From assembly GCA_016458225.1 (NCBI GenBank), contig JAEMGR010000005.1, positions 558,001 through 622,000 of the forward strand: a stretch of 64,000 bases of DNA. Reading direction: 5' to 3'. Shown one piece after another: positions 25,750 through 35,186 of this stretch. This DNA comes from Myxococcaceae bacterium JPH2. GTDB taxonomy: Bacteria; Myxococcota; Myxococcia; Myxococcales; Myxococcaceae. A program made the translations under genes and the position numbers. Positions within the stretch are counted from its first letter, which is position 1. Every line of letters begins with the position of its first letter. Under the pieces are notes generated by a model that was not told the origin of the DNA, ran no database searches, and saw only the letters and a list, made by a program, of their open reading frames with translations.

Positions 25750-26679
25750 TTAGCCGTCTCGTCCCCGGCGGATCAGCGAGGTGGCGAGCACATACGGAGG
25801 GAACCCCAGCATGTAGCGCCAGCGAGGGACCTCCAGGTGATAGGCGAGGCTCCTGCGATACAGGTCCAACGCCAGCCCCCATCGACGATGCGCGAGCATC
25901 CAGTGGGTGACGTGACGCAGGCCGAAGAGCAGCATCATCAGCCGCTCCCGCCGCCGCGCCGCGCCCCCGGGATACTGCCCCTGCTGCTCCTGCTCCATCA
26001 GGAACACCGTGCCCTCGTGGCCGCGCTCCAGGTCGGTCGAAGAGGAGCCCGAGTGCCTGCGATAGCCGAGCGTCACGGGTGATTCGATGAAGGCAAATCC
26101 TGGCTCGACGCCCAGGCGGTACAGCAGGTCGTAGTCCTCGGCGACGATGCGCCGCGCGCAGAAGCCACCCACGCGCCGCAGGGCCTCCGTGCGCACCGCC
26201 ACGGCGCACGCGGTCCGGATGAAGCGGGACTCCGCGCTGGCCAGATAGTCCGCGAAGAACCGCGTCCTCGGCGGCTCGGACTCCGTCCCCTTCAACTCCG
26301 ATGGATCCGCGAAGGTCTTGGCCTGTCCCATCACGACCGCGGGGTCACCGTGCATCCGGATGGCCTCGCGATAGGTCGACAGCGTCCAGGGGAACCAGAG
26401 GTCATCGCTGTCGAGGAAGACGACATACTCACCGCGCGCCTCCCGAATCCCCAGGTTGCGAGCCATGCCCTGTCCCGCGTTCGCCTGGCGCAGCACGCGC
26501 ACCCGGTCACCATGCCGGGCCAGCGAGGCCACCGTGTCATCGGTGGAGCCGTCATCGATGACGAGCACCTCGTAGTCCGTGTCGTCCTGCGCGAAGACCG
26601 AGGCGAGGGTCTCCTCCAACAACCGCGCGCGGTTGTACGTGGGGATGACGACGGAGAAGTAAGGCATCCGCGGCCGCAT
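25750..26679 (-). CDS. GT2-type glycosyltransferase
   Basis: A 309-residue GT-A fold inverting transferase. It opens YFSVVIPTYNRARLLEETL, then VLVIDDGSTDDTVASL, ANAGQGMARNLGIREARGE and the metal site VFLDSDDLW (DxD). An acidic ED motif (IVAEDYDLLYRLG) marks the expected catalytic base. The ATG at 26679 overlaps the upstream stop by 1 nt (TGATG); a TTG 3 nt earlier and an ATG 15 nt later are alternatives. It forms a pair with the GT2 gene upstream. The donor sugar is unknown. Confidence 0.87.
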   Translation of the reverse strand: MRPRMPYFSVVIPTYNRARLLEETLASVFAQDDTDYEVLVIDDGSTDDTVASLARHGDRVRVLRQANAGQGMARNLGIREARGEYVVFLDSDDLWFPWTLSTYREAIRMHGDPAVVMGQAKTFADPSELKGTESEPPRTRFFADYLASAESRFIRTACAVAVRTEALRRVGGFCARRIVAEDYDLLYRLGVEPGFAFIESPVTLGYRRHSGSSSTDLERGHEGTVFLMEQEQQGQYPGGAARRRERLMMLLFGLRHVTHWMLAHRRWGLALDLYRRSLAYHLEVPRWRYMLGFPPYVLATSLIRRGRDG

Positions 26680-27632
26680 CAACCCACGCGCGTGCGCAGC
26701 CCCATCTGGGCGATGCGCGCGAAGGTGGACAGCTGCCGTTTGTACTCCGCGAGGGTCGAGCGCTGGCGCAGCAGGGTCTGCGTCAGCACCGCGGAGTTGT
26801 AGGGCAGCGTCCCCACGAGGATGAGCCGCAAGAGCGCCTCATGCATGCGGCCATGGTGCTTGCGGAAGTACGCCAGCCGGGTGCGCCACAGCTCCACGCG
26901 GACCTTGTCCGGCCCCGTCACGGAAGGACGGAACGAGCGGCTCGTCAGGTGCGTAATGACCGCTTCTGGACAGAAGGCCACCTCCCAGCCCGCCTTCCAG
27001 GCCCGGACGCACCAGTCCGTGTCCTCGGTGTTCCCCAGCGGCGACATCACTTCGTCGAGCAGCCCTACGTCGCGCAGGCACTCTTCCCGGACGACGATGC
27101 ACGCGCCCAGCACCCAGTTGACCCGCGCCTCCTCCTGACCGAACTGCGCCGGGTCGATGTTCCGTCCCTTCAGGAAGTGCAGCGGGCGCGGGAGGAAGAC
27201 CAGGTCGAACAAGGCCCCGGACAGCGACATGGGGCGGAACGTGCAGTTCTGGATGGTGCCGTCCGCGTTCAGCAGACGGGCGCCCGCCATGCCCACGCGC
27301 GGATTCTCGTCCATGAAGCGAACCAGGGCGTCGAAGGCCCCTTCGTGGACGATGGTGTCGTCGTTGAAGATGCAGATGTGCCGGCCCTCGGCCTGCTTCA
27401 GCACCTGGTTGTGGTTGGCCGAGAACCCCTTGCGCTCCGTGTTGAAGATCCAGCGCACGGCTGGGAAGTCGCGCTGCATCTCCGCCACGCCGCGCCCGTC
27501 CGTCGCGTTGTCCACGACCCACACCTCGTACGAGATGTCGTGCGTGGTCGCGTGCAGCGTGCGCAGGCAGTCGTGCAGCAGGTGAGGGTTGCTGTGATTG
27601 ACGATGGAGATGACAAGGTCGGGCTTCTTCAT
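26679..27632 (-). CDS. GT2-type glycosyltransferase (rhamnosyltransferase-like)
   Basis: A 317-residue GT-A transferase of the rhamnosyl/galactofuranosyltransferase style. The sequence starts ISIVNHSNPHLLHDCLRTL, then WVVDNATDGRG, ERKGFSANHNQVLKQAEG and the metal site IFNDDTIVHEGAFDAL. The conserved catalytic segment reads GNTEDTDWCVRAWKAGW. Downstream is HLTSRSFRP. It begins with ATG 27632 and is coupled to the GT2 gene behind it. It is divergent from the four-gene glycosyltransferase run at 27785-32617. It probably adds a deoxy sugar, but that is only family resemblance. Confidence 0.87.
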   Translation of the reverse strand: MKKPDLVISIVNHSNPHLLHDCLRTLHATTHDISYEVWVVDNATDGRGVAEMQRDFPAVRWIFNTERKGFSANHNQVLKQAEGRHICIFNDDTIVHEGAFDALVRFMDENPRVGMAGARLLNADGTIQNCTFRPMSLSGALFDLVFLPRPLHFLKGRNIDPAQFGQEEARVNWVLGACIVVREECLRDVGLLDEVMSPLGNTEDTDWCVRAWKAGWEVAFCPEAVITHLTSRSFRPSVTGPDKVRVELWRTRLAYFRKHHGRMHEALLRLILVGTLPYNSAVLTQTLLRQRSTLAEYKRQLSTFARIAQMGLRTRVG

Positions 27633-27784
27633 GCGTCGCGAGTCGGACCGTAGCGGGCGACCTCGGGGACCTCAAGCGCACTGCGCCGACATGTTTCCCC
27701 TTCGCCACCGGAGGCGGTGTAAGACACCCGCGCTCGCCGGACGCTCCGGCATGCCCGCCTGCCCTGCGCTCGGGTGACCTTCGC

Positions 27785-28936
27785 GTGCACGACGCCCCTC
27801 CTGATTGGCACCTGCTGACCGGTGAGTATCCGCCCCAGCCCGGCGGGGTCGGCGACTACACCCGCCTCGTGGCCGAGGCCCTGGCTCGCACGGGAGCGGG
27901 CGTCCATGTGTGGGCACCGGGGCCCGAGGGCATCACGAACGAAGCGGGCGTCACCGTGCATCGCGCGCCGCGCCTCTTCACCGCGGGCCTGCTTGGGCTC
28001 ACGCGCGCGCTGAATGCCTGCCGCGCTCCCCGTCGCCTGCTTCTCCAGTACGTCCCGCACGCCTTCGGCATGAAGGCCATGAACCTGCCCTTCTGCGCCT
28101 GGTTCGCGTCGCGACGACACGACGAGCGCTGGGTCCTCTTTCACGAGGTGGTCTATCCCTTCGAGCCGGGGGCGCCACTTCGACGGCACGTCCTCGCGGG
28201 CGTCACCCACGTGATGGCGCGCTCGGTGGCGAGCACCGCCGACCGCGTCTTCGTCTCCATTCCTTCCTGGGTCGAACCCCTGCCCGGCGATGCGCGTCGC
28301 CGAGCGGAATGGCGCCCCGTCCCCAGCAACCTCCCCACGCAGGCACCGGAAGACCGCGTGCGGGAAGCCAGGGCGGAGCTGGGAACAGGCCCCGTGCTGG
28401 GTCACTTCGGGACCTATGGGCCGAGCATCACCCGATTGCTGGAGCCGCTCCTCGTCCGCCTCCTGAGCGGAGACGCTCGGAGACGGGCGTTGCTGCTCGG
28501 ACGTGGTGCGCTCGCCTATCGCGCGGCCCTCGCGGGACGTCATCCGGAGCTGGCCGGTCAGCTCAGGGCGCTCGACGCGCTGACCCCTGCGGATGCGGCG
28601 GTCCACCTCAAGGCGTGTGATGTGCTGTTGCAACCGTATCCGGATGGCGTCAGCAGCCGGCGCGGGAGTGCCATGGCGGGCCTGGGGTTGGGCGTGCCGC
28701 TCGTCACCAACACCGGGCACCTCACCGAGCCGCTCTGGCGCGAGCGGCGCCCCGTGGCACTCACGGAGGGAAGCGACCCCGTCGCGATGGCCACGGCCAC
28801 GGAGCGTCTGCTCAGTCACCCCGACGAGCGCCACGCCCTGGCCACGCGCGCCGTCGAGGTCTACCAGGAGCACTTCGCGCTGGAGCGCACGCTGGAAGCG
28901 CTGTTCGCCTCCCCGACGAAGAGGCCAACGCCATGA
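27785..28936 (+). CDS. GT4-like glycosyltransferase with degenerate E-x7-E motif
   Basis: A 383-residue GT-B protein starting at GTG 27785. The N-terminal acceptor loop is WHLLTGEYPPQPGGVGDYTR, typical of GT4. A donor half is recognisable (GHFGTYG, then LLQPYPDGVSSRRGSAMAGL and GLGVPLVTN). The usual E-x7-E pair is replaced by DGVSSRRGS, a variant seen in a sub-group of such enzymes. First gene of a four-gene plus-strand glycosyltransferase run; its end overlaps the next start by 4 nt (ATGA). It may be active with different donor contacts or be a partner subunit. Confidence 0.8.
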   Translation: MHDAPPDWHLLTGEYPPQPGGVGDYTRLVAEALARTGAGVHVWAPGPEGITNEAGVTVHRAPRLFTAGLLGLTRALNACRAPRRLLLQYVPHAFGMKAMNLPFCAWFASRRHDERWVLFHEVVYPFEPGAPLRRHVLAGVTHVMARSVASTADRVFVSIPSWVEPLPGDARRRAEWRPVPSNLPTQAPEDRVREARAELGTGPVLGHFGTYGPSITRLLEPLLVRLLSGDARRRALLLGRGALAYRAALAGRHPELAGQLRALDALTPADAAVHLKACDVLLQPYPDGVSSRRGSAMAGLGLGVPLVTNTGHLTEPLWRERRPVALTEGSDPVAMATATERLLSHPDERHALATRAVEVYQEHFALERTLEALFASPTKRPTP

Positions 28937-30099
28937 CGGAGCGACGGACTCCCCTGCGACTGGCGCTCCTGCTCGACCCTCGAGAAGAGGGCTGGCCCAG
29001 CATGGACCTGGTGGGCGAGGCCCTGCACGAGCAACTCGCCGCACGCCCCGACGACGTCGCGGTCACCTTGATGCGGCCAGGCATCCCCGCCATCGCGCGA
29101 AGCCTCCCTCGCGTGGGCGAGCGAAATGCCGCACTCAATGCGGACCGGCTGCTCACGCGCTTCGGGCTCTATCCCGCACAGGCGCTGCTCGAACGCTCGA
29201 AGCAGGACGCGTTCCACGTCGTGGACCATTCCTACTCACAGCTCGTGCATGCGCTGCCCGCGGCGCGAACAGGGGTCTTCTGCCACGACCTGGATGCGTT
29301 CCGCTCGGTGCTGGAGCCTGAGCGGGAGCCCCGTCCCGCCTGGTTCCGACTGATGGCACGAGCGAGCCTCCGTGGACTGCAGCGCGCCGCCATCGTCTTC
29401 CACAGCACGCAGGCCATCCGCGAGGAGCTGCTGCGCCACGACGTGGTCGACGCCGGGCGCCTCGTGTGGGCCCCGTATGGCGTTTCATCGGAGTACCAGC
29501 CCGAAGCGCTGCCAGGAGATGACAGCGAGGCCGTGCTGGCGCCGCTGCGAGGCAGGCCCTATCTGCTGCACGTGGGCAGCTCCATTCCGCGCAAGCGCTT
29601 GGACGTCCTCTTCTCCGTCTTCGCCGCGCTGCGAGCCCGGCATCCCGACTTGATGCTCGTGCAGCAAGGGGGAGCCCTGAACCCGACCCAGCGCGAACAG
29701 GTCGCCCGGCTGGGTCTCGGCGACGCCCTCCTCCAGCCACCACGGCAGGAGCGCGCGACCCTCGCGGGGCTGTATCGACGGGCCCGGATGGTCCTCGTGC
29801 CCAGCGAGGCAGAGGGCTTCGGGCTGCCCGTCATCGAGGCGCTCGCATGCGGCGCGCCCGTGGTGGCCAGCGACCTCCCGGTCCTGCGCGAGGTGGGCGC
29901 GGAGGCTTGCGACTACTGCCCCGTGGGCGACGTGAGCGCCTGGACGGACACGCTGGACGCGCTGCTCACCGGACGCAGACACCCCGCGCCTCGCGACACG
30001 CGCCTGGCGCGAGCGGCCCGCTTCACGTGGAGCGCCCACGCGAACACCGTGCTGGAGGCCTACCGCGAAAGACTCCCGGGCCGAGGCGGAACGGCTTGA
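28933..30099 (+). CDS. GT4-type glycosyltransferase
   Basis: A 388-residue GT-B transferase whose ATG overlaps the previous stop by 4 nt. The donor half is clear: YLLHVGSSIPRKRLDVLF, LYRRARMVLVPSEAEGFGLP with E-x7-E (EGFGLPVIE), ALACGAPVVASDLPVLREV. The N-terminal half (LALLLDPREEGWPSMDLV) is less typical, and a possible acceptor-side segment is FHVVDHSYSQLVHAL. It is part of the run 27785-32617 and probably extends the same oligosaccharide. Confidence 0.86.
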   Translation: MTERRTPLRLALLLDPREEGWPSMDLVGEALHEQLAARPDDVAVTLMRPGIPAIARSLPRVGERNAALNADRLLTRFGLYPAQALLERSKQDAFHVVDHSYSQLVHALPAARTGVFCHDLDAFRSVLEPEREPRPAWFRLMARASLRGLQRAAIVFHSTQAIREELLRHDVVDAGRLVWAPYGVSSEYQPEALPGDDSEAVLAPLRGRPYLLHVGSSIPRKRLDVLFSVFAALRARHPDLMLVQQGGALNPTQREQVARLGLGDALLQPPRQERATLAGLYRRARMVLVPSEAEGFGLPVIEALACGAPVVASDLPVLREVGAEACDYCPVGDVSAWTDTLDALLTGRRHPAPRDTRLARAARFTWSAHANTVLEAYRERLPGRGGTA

Positions 30100-30133
30100 C
30101 CACCCTGGATGGGTCTGATTCCGTCCCAGCGCC

Positions 30134-31363
30134 TTGCGCATCCTCTTCCTCAACCCGGTGGGCATCCTGGGCGGTGCCGAGCGCGCGCTCCTGGACCTGA
30201 TGGACTGCTTGCGGCGCGAAGACGCGCGCCTCTCGCTCCATCTGCTCGCGGGGACCGACGGACCGCTGCTGGATGAGGCGCGTCGCCTCGGCGTGGAGGC
30301 CAGATGGCTGCCCTTGCCCGAGCGACTGTCCGCGCTGGGAGACAGTGGCTTGCGAGGACAGGGGCTGCGCCAGACCTGGCGCTTCGCACGAGACCTGGCA
30401 CCCACTCCCGCGCTCCTCGCGACATATGGCTGGGAACTCCGGCGCGCAGTGCAGCAGATCGCCCCGGACCTGCTGCACTCCAATGGCATCAAGACCCACC
30501 TGCTGAGCCCCGCCACGCTGGGCTTGCCCTTGCGGCGTGTGTGGCACGTGCACGACTTCCTCGGGGAGCGCCCCCTGGTGCGCCGCGCGCTACGGGTCCT
30601 GCGTCCACTGGCATCCGCGGCCATCGCCAACTCGCGTGCCGTGGGCGAGGACGCGCGCGCGGTGCTCGGGGAGGTGCCCGTGCAGGTCGTCTACAACGGC
30701 GTGGATGTCGAGCGCTTCGCACCGGGCCCGGGAGACGGCTCGCGTCTGGACCAATTGGCGGGCCTGCCCCCGGCGCCCGAGAACACGCTGCGCGTCGGGC
30801 TCGTCGCCACCTATGCCCGATGGAAGGGACACGAGGTCTTCCTGGAGGCCGCGGCGCGGCTCAAGTCCCAAGCCCCGTCGGCGCCCTTCACGCGGTTCTA
30901 TCTCGTGGGCGCGCCGCTCTATCGCACGCCCGACTCCCAGTTCTCCGAGGACGAGCTGCGGCAACGCATCGCCTTCCATGGACTGGAAGGACGGGTGGGC
31001 CTGATTCCCTTTCAAGCCGAGCCCGCCGGCATCTACCGAGCCCTGGATGTCTTCGTCCACGCGAGCACGCGCCGCGAACCCTTTGGCCTGACCATCGCGG
31101 AGGCACTCGCGTGTGGCCGGCCCTCAATCATCTCGCAGTCGAGCGGGGCCGCCGAGGTGCTGCGCGACGGTGAAGAGGTGCTGTCCATTCCCTCGGGCGA
31201 TGCCGCGGCGCTCGCCACCGCGATGCACACCCTGCTCCACGATGCGGAGAGGAGGGCACGACTCGGGCAGGCCGCCCGGCACGCGGCGGAGGCGCGCTTC
31301 TCTCGCGAGCGCTATGCCCGCGAGGTGCTCGCCGTGTACCGGCAACTCCTGGCGAGTCCGTGA
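30134..31363 (+). CDS. GT4-type glycosyltransferase
   Basis: A 409-residue GT-B transferase starting at TTG 30134, the only start that keeps the first strand LRILFLNPVGILGGAERALL, with the GGAE loop of GT4 enzymes. Next is LLHSNGIKTHLLSPA and VWHVHDFLGERP. The donor half has VVYNGVDVERFAPGPG, VGLVATYARWKGHEVF, HASTRREPFGLTIAEALACG with E-x7-E. It follows the previous transferase by 34 nt, without a strong ribosome binding site, so translation may depend on read-through from upstream genes. Confidence 0.87.
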   Translation: MRILFLNPVGILGGAERALLDLMDCLRREDARLSLHLLAGTDGPLLDEARRLGVEARWLPLPERLSALGDSGLRGQGLRQTWRFARDLAPTPALLATYGWELRRAVQQIAPDLLHSNGIKTHLLSPATLGLPLRRVWHVHDFLGERPLVRRALRVLRPLASAAIANSRAVGEDARAVLGEVPVQVVYNGVDVERFAPGPGDGSRLDQLAGLPPAPENTLRVGLVATYARWKGHEVFLEAAARLKSQAPSAPFTRFYLVGAPLYRTPDSQFSEDELRQRIAFHGLEGRVGLIPFQAEPAGIYRALDVFVHASTRREPFGLTIAEALACGRPSIISQSSGAAEVLRDGEEVLSIPSGDAAALATAMHTLLHDAERRARLGQAARHAAEARFSRERYAREVLAVYRQLLASP

Positions 31364-31459
31364 CACAGACCGCGCAGGGCCCAGCTTGACCCGACACCAG
31401 GGCTCTGGTTCGGTCATCGCTCCGGGGACGCACCCCGGTGCACGTCGAGGATTCGTGTC

Positions 31460-32617
31460 GTGAAGCAGCCGCGCCGGCTCGTCAGTGTGTCGCACTCCTA
31501 TGTCGTCGGGCTCAACCGTCGACTCGCCAACGAGATGGCCCGCGTGGGCGCGGGGCGCTGGGCAGTCACCGCGGTGGCTCCGCGCTCCTTCCGAGGGGAC
31601 CTCGGTCCGCTCACCCTCCAGCGCGCCCCGGACGAACCCGCTCACGTGGAGGCGGTGCGAGCCCTGCTGAGCCGGTCACTCCATGCCTTCGTCTACGGGC
31701 CGGAGCTTCGCGCGCGCCTGTCGGGGAACGTCTCCCTGGTGCACTCGTGGGAAGAGCCCTACGTGATGGCCGGATGGGAAGTGGCCATGCTCACGCCACG
31801 CCGCGTTCCACTCGTCTTCTGCACCGCACAGAATCTCTCCAAGCAATATCCCTTCCCCTTCGCGCAGGCCGAACGGTTCGTCGTGCGGCGCGCCGCGGGA
31901 TGGATTGCCTGGGGCCAGACGGTGCGAGACACGCTGCTCACGCGCGCGGGGTACGAGCAGCGCCCCTCTCGCGCCATCCCCATGGGCGTGGACGTGGAGC
32001 TGTTCCATCCCAACCGTCCCGCGGGAGAAGACTTCCTGCGAGGCCTGGGCTGGGCCTCCGCCGGTCCTCCCGTCGTGGGCTACCTGGGCCGCTTCGTTCC
32101 CGAGAAGGGCGTGCCGCTCCTGATGGCCGCGCTGGAGCGACTTTCCACGCCCTGGCGGGCGCTCTTCGTGGGCGGAGGCCCCATGAAGGAGCACCTGCGC
32201 GCGTGGGGCAAACGCTTCGAGGACCGCGTGCGCGTGGTGACGGGCGTCCCTCACGGCGACGTGCCACGCGCGCTCAACGCGATGACGGTGCTGTGCGCGC
32301 CCAGCCAGACCACGCCCCGCTGGAAGGAACAGTTCGGTCGCATGCTCGCCGAGGGATTCGCCTGCGGCATCCCAGTCCTCGGCAGCGACTCAGGCGAGGT
32401 TCCACGAACCGTGGGCGACGCGGGCTGGGTGCTCCCCGAGACCAACCCCGAGGCCTGGACGGCCGCGCTGGCCCGATTGCTGGAGAGCCCGGAGCAGCGC
32501 GATGAACTCGCCGCGCGAGGACGGGACCGGGCGCTGACTCACTTCGCCTGGCCCGTGGTCGCGCGGGCCCACCTCGACTTCTTCGAGCAGATCCTCGAAG
32601 GCTCACCCCTCCAATAG
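31460..32617 (+). CDS. GT4-type glycosyltransferase
   Basis: A 385-residue GT-B transferase starting at GTG 31460, with GAGG about 10 nt upstream. Signatures include VSVSHSYVVGLNRRLANEM, SLVHSWEEPYVMAGW, AIPMGVDVELFHPNRP, GYLGRFVPEKGVPLLMAAL and WKEQFGRMLAEGFACGIPVL (E-x7-E in EQFGRMLAE). It closes the four-gene plus-strand run. The gene end overlaps the end of the converging glycosyltransferase (32603-33736) by 15 nt. Confidence 0.86.
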   Translation: MKQPRRLVSVSHSYVVGLNRRLANEMARVGAGRWAVTAVAPRSFRGDLGPLTLQRAPDEPAHVEAVRALLSRSLHAFVYGPELRARLSGNVSLVHSWEEPYVMAGWEVAMLTPRRVPLVFCTAQNLSKQYPFPFAQAERFVVRRAAGWIAWGQTVRDTLLTRAGYEQRPSRAIPMGVDVELFHPNRPAGEDFLRGLGWASAGPPVVGYLGRFVPEKGVPLLMAALERLSTPWRALFVGGGPMKEHLRAWGKRFEDRVRVVTGVPHGDVPRALNAMTVLCAPSQTTPRWKEQFGRMLAEGFACGIPVLGSDSGEVPRTVGDAGWVLPETNPEAWTAALARLLESPEQRDELAARGRDRALTHFAWPVVARAHLDFFEQILEGSPLQ

Positions 32618-33736
32618 CTTCACGAACGAGGCCGCCATCGCGTCCCATGAGCGGGCGCGCAGCACGTCCGACAGTGCAGCCACCCGAGGCGCCAGCGCGT
32701 CCGCCTCCGAGCGCCACGACTCCAGTGCCTGCACCAGAACCTCCACCTCGTCCGATGCGTCCAGCAGCAAGCGGCGCAGCTCGGGCGGATAGCACTCCGC
32801 CACCCCCGCCGAGCGACTCACCAGTGCGGGGACACCCGCGCACAGCGCTTCGTGCACGCCCAACCCATAGGGCTCGTAGCGAGTGGGCGCCACCAACACA
32901 TCCGCCGCGGACAGGAGCACGTGGACGTCCTTCCGGAAGCCCAGGAACTGGATCCGCGAACCCATCCCCTGCGCCAGCGCCTGTCGTTCCCAAGCGCTCC
33001 GCTGGGCGCCCTCTCCGACGACCTTCAGCTCCACGTCCCACCCCTCCCGCGCGCACAAGCGAGCCCACGCGGCGAAGAGGCGATCGAACCCCTTGCGGCG
33101 ATCTCCCAACGCCCCGATGAAGAGCGCCACCCGCCGCCCCTCCGACCAACCCAAGGCCGCTCGAGCCGCGCGCCGTTCATCCGGCGAAGGAGGACGGAAG
33201 CGCCCCGGGTCGCTTCCCAGATAGACAACGTGAACACGGTGCTCGGGCACGCCCGTGGCGGACAGCAAGTCCTCACGCGTGCGCGCGGAGTTGGCGATGA
33301 TGATGCGCGCGCGACGCAATGCCACGCGCTCGCGTTGGACATACAGCGCGTGGCTCATCTGCGTCTTGAGCCGCCTCAGTGGAGTGCCGGTCGCCTCGGG
33401 TGCCCAGGCCCCGTGTACGTAGTGCACCCAGTTGACCGCGGGCACCGCGCAGTTGCCGCCATTGGCCACCACCTCGCCCCCCTCGGCCAGGGTGCGCGTA
33501 GCCCAGAAGCGGCCCGCCGCATCCAGGAGCGGCTCCCCGAGCAGCGCTGCGCCCGCGGGCCTCGGCACCTTCACGAAGTGCACGCGAGGGTGCTGGCGCA
33601 GCGAGTCCGAGATCCGATGCGCCACCAGACGCACCTTCCCCCCCTGTCGCACGAGCCAATCCGCCAGAGCGAGGTTCGCGCGATCCATCCCCCCCGTGTC
33701 GACGAAGTCACCTGCGATGAGGGTGTAGGGTCGCAT
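32603..33736 (-). CDS. GT4-type glycosyltransferase
   Basis: A 377-residue GT-B transferase, ATG 33736. N-terminal GDFVDTGGMDRANLALADWL carries the GGM acceptor loop. The donor half shows VVYLGSDPGRFRPPSP, ALFIGALGDRRKGFDRLF, LVAPTRYEPYGLGVHEALCAG with E-x7-E (EPYGLGVHE). It starts inside the 3' end of the polymerase-like gene (29-nt overlap), so these minus-strand genes form one operon running from wzc. Its own 3' end overlaps a converging gene by 15 nt. Confidence 0.87.
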   Translation of the reverse strand: MRPYTLIAGDFVDTGGMDRANLALADWLVRQGGKVRLVAHRISDSLRQHPRVHFVKVPRPAGAALLGEPLLDAAGRFWATRTLAEGGEVVANGGNCAVPAVNWVHYVHGAWAPEATGTPLRRLKTQMSHALYVQRERVALRRARIIIANSARTREDLLSATGVPEHRVHVVYLGSDPGRFRPPSPDERRAARAALGWSEGRRVALFIGALGDRRKGFDRLFAAWARLCAREGWDVELKVVGEGAQRSAWERQALAQGMGSRIQFLGFRKDVHVLLSAADVLVAPTRYEPYGLGVHEALCAGVPALVSRSAGVAECYPPELRRLLLDASDEVEVLVQALESWRSEADALAPRVAALSDVLRARSWDAMAASFVKLLEG

Positions 33737-35186
33737 GATGGTAGGCGCTGTAGAGCGCGGCGTTGAGCAGCCAGAACTCCATGCCGGACTGGCTCATGAA
33801 AAAGGGATAGCTGAACGTCAGCGCGAGCGCGCCCAGGTCATAGGCGAACAACAAGCTGCCCCAGAGCCAGAACTCACCGGACAGCTCATCGCGACGGCGC
33901 GCCACCTGGAATCCCCACGCCATCGTCACGAGCAACGCGAGGGGATACAGCAGGATGCCCAGCGCGCCTCCGTCGTAGACCCAGGCGGTCCACTGAATCT
34001 CCGCCCACAGCGGAGGGTGCTCGGGGTCCCGGTTGTCGCCGAAATAGGCGTTGGCCATGCCGTAGCGACCCAGCCCGGCGCCCAGCGGATACTCCGGCAG
34101 CGCCTCGCCGAACGTGCTCTCCAGGAAGTGGCCGCGGTTGCTTTGGTAGACATTGCCCGGCGTGCTGTCGAAGAGCGTGTTCCAGCGCGACAGCACCGCG
34201 TCGCCGCCCATGGTGAGCGCCCAGCCGAAAGCCAGCACGGCCAGCGTCCCCACCACGGAGGCCAACGTGACCATGCGCACCAGACGCCCACTGAGCGTCA
34301 GCACGACGCCCATGGCCACCATGCACACCGCCAACGTGACGGCGGCGGCCCGGACCTGACACAAATACAGACTCACCAGGCCAACGCCGATGCCCGCCAC
34401 CGCCAGCACCTGCCAAGGCGACCTGCGTCCGCTCAGCAGCAGCCCTCCGCCCAGCAGCACCGAATAGAACGCGCCGGTGGCCGCTCCGCCCGGCAGGTCC
34501 GTCAGCCCCATGGGGCGAAAGACACGCTCACCCGTCGTCGTCTCGAACTGGAGGCTGCGCAGGTAGCCCTCGCCCTGACTTTCGACGATGGACGACAGCG
34601 CCGGCTGGAAGCGGCCCGGGAAATAGACCTGGAGCACGCCAACGGTCGCGCTCGCCATATTGAAGAGAAAGAGCAACACGACGATGCGGCGGAACATCCG
34701 CTCGTCGATGACCAGACGCGTGGCCCAGAAGATGGGCGCGAGGACCGAGAGCTGGATGCCGAGTTGCACGGCCGCAGCCATGGGGCTGTTCGTGCTCGGG
34801 TGGAAGAAGTTCAGCGCCGCGATGCCGACCGCGGCCATCAAGAAGCCCCGCGCGGGGTGGCGACGGCCCTGCCCGGGAACCATGACGAGCAGTGCCAGAC
34901 TCGTTCCGAACGCGGTGATGCGAAACAACACGCGCAGCGGAGAGAGCGCGCCCACCAGCAACGCGAGCTGACAGGTGATCAGCAACGCGATGAAGAAGAT
35001 GACCACGCGCCCCGAGCCCAGGAAGCCTGCCGCGGGCGCCGCGGGCTGTGGGTTCGCGGAGGTCGTCGCGGCACCCGGGGCGTCTCCTCCTTCAGGGAGT
35101 CGGACGTAGCGCTTGCGCAGCACCCCCGGGCCTTGCAGCTCCGGGCGCACTGGCCGCACGGACAGCGCGGACCTCGGGGCGCTCAT
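33708..35186 (-). CDS. Wzy-like O-antigen ligase/polymerase superfamily membrane protein
   Basis: A 492-residue protein with a cytoplasmic N-terminal stretch of about 50 residues (Pro/Ala-rich), followed by about 10-12 membrane segments (VVIFFIALLITCQLALLV, LLVMVPGQG, FLMAAVGIAALNFF and others). The large periplasmic loop has PLGAGLGRYGMANAYFG and HPPLWAEIQWTAWVYDGGAL, which resemble the PxxGxGxG and H/E-rich loop of Wzy and O-antigen ligases. The ATG overlaps the stop of the upstream gene by 4 nt. Two proteins of this superfamily are in the window; this one lies inside the glycosyltransferase/wzc operon and is the more direct candidate for chain polymerisation. Confidence 0.8.
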   Translation of the reverse strand: MSAPRSALSVRPVRPELQGPGVLRKRYVRLPEGGDAPGAATTSANPQPAAPAAGFLGSGRVVIFFIALLITCQLALLVGALSPLRVLFRITAFGTSLALLVMVPGQGRRHPARGFLMAAVGIAALNFFHPSTNSPMAAAVQLGIQLSVLAPIFWATRLVIDERMFRRIVVLLFLFNMASATVGVLQVYFPGRFQPALSSIVESQGEGYLRSLQFETTTGERVFRPMGLTDLPGGAATGAFYSVLLGGGLLLSGRRSPWQVLAVAGIGVGLVSLYLCQVRAAAVTLAVCMVAMGVVLTLSGRLVRMVTLASVVGTLAVLAFGWALTMGGDAVLSRWNTLFDSTPGNVYQSNRGHFLESTFGEALPEYPLGAGLGRYGMANAYFGDNRDPEHPPLWAEIQWTAWVYDGGALGILLYPLALLVTMAWGFQVARRRDELSGEFWLWGSLLFAYDLGALALTFSYPFFMSQSGMEFWLLNAALYSAYHHATLHPHRR

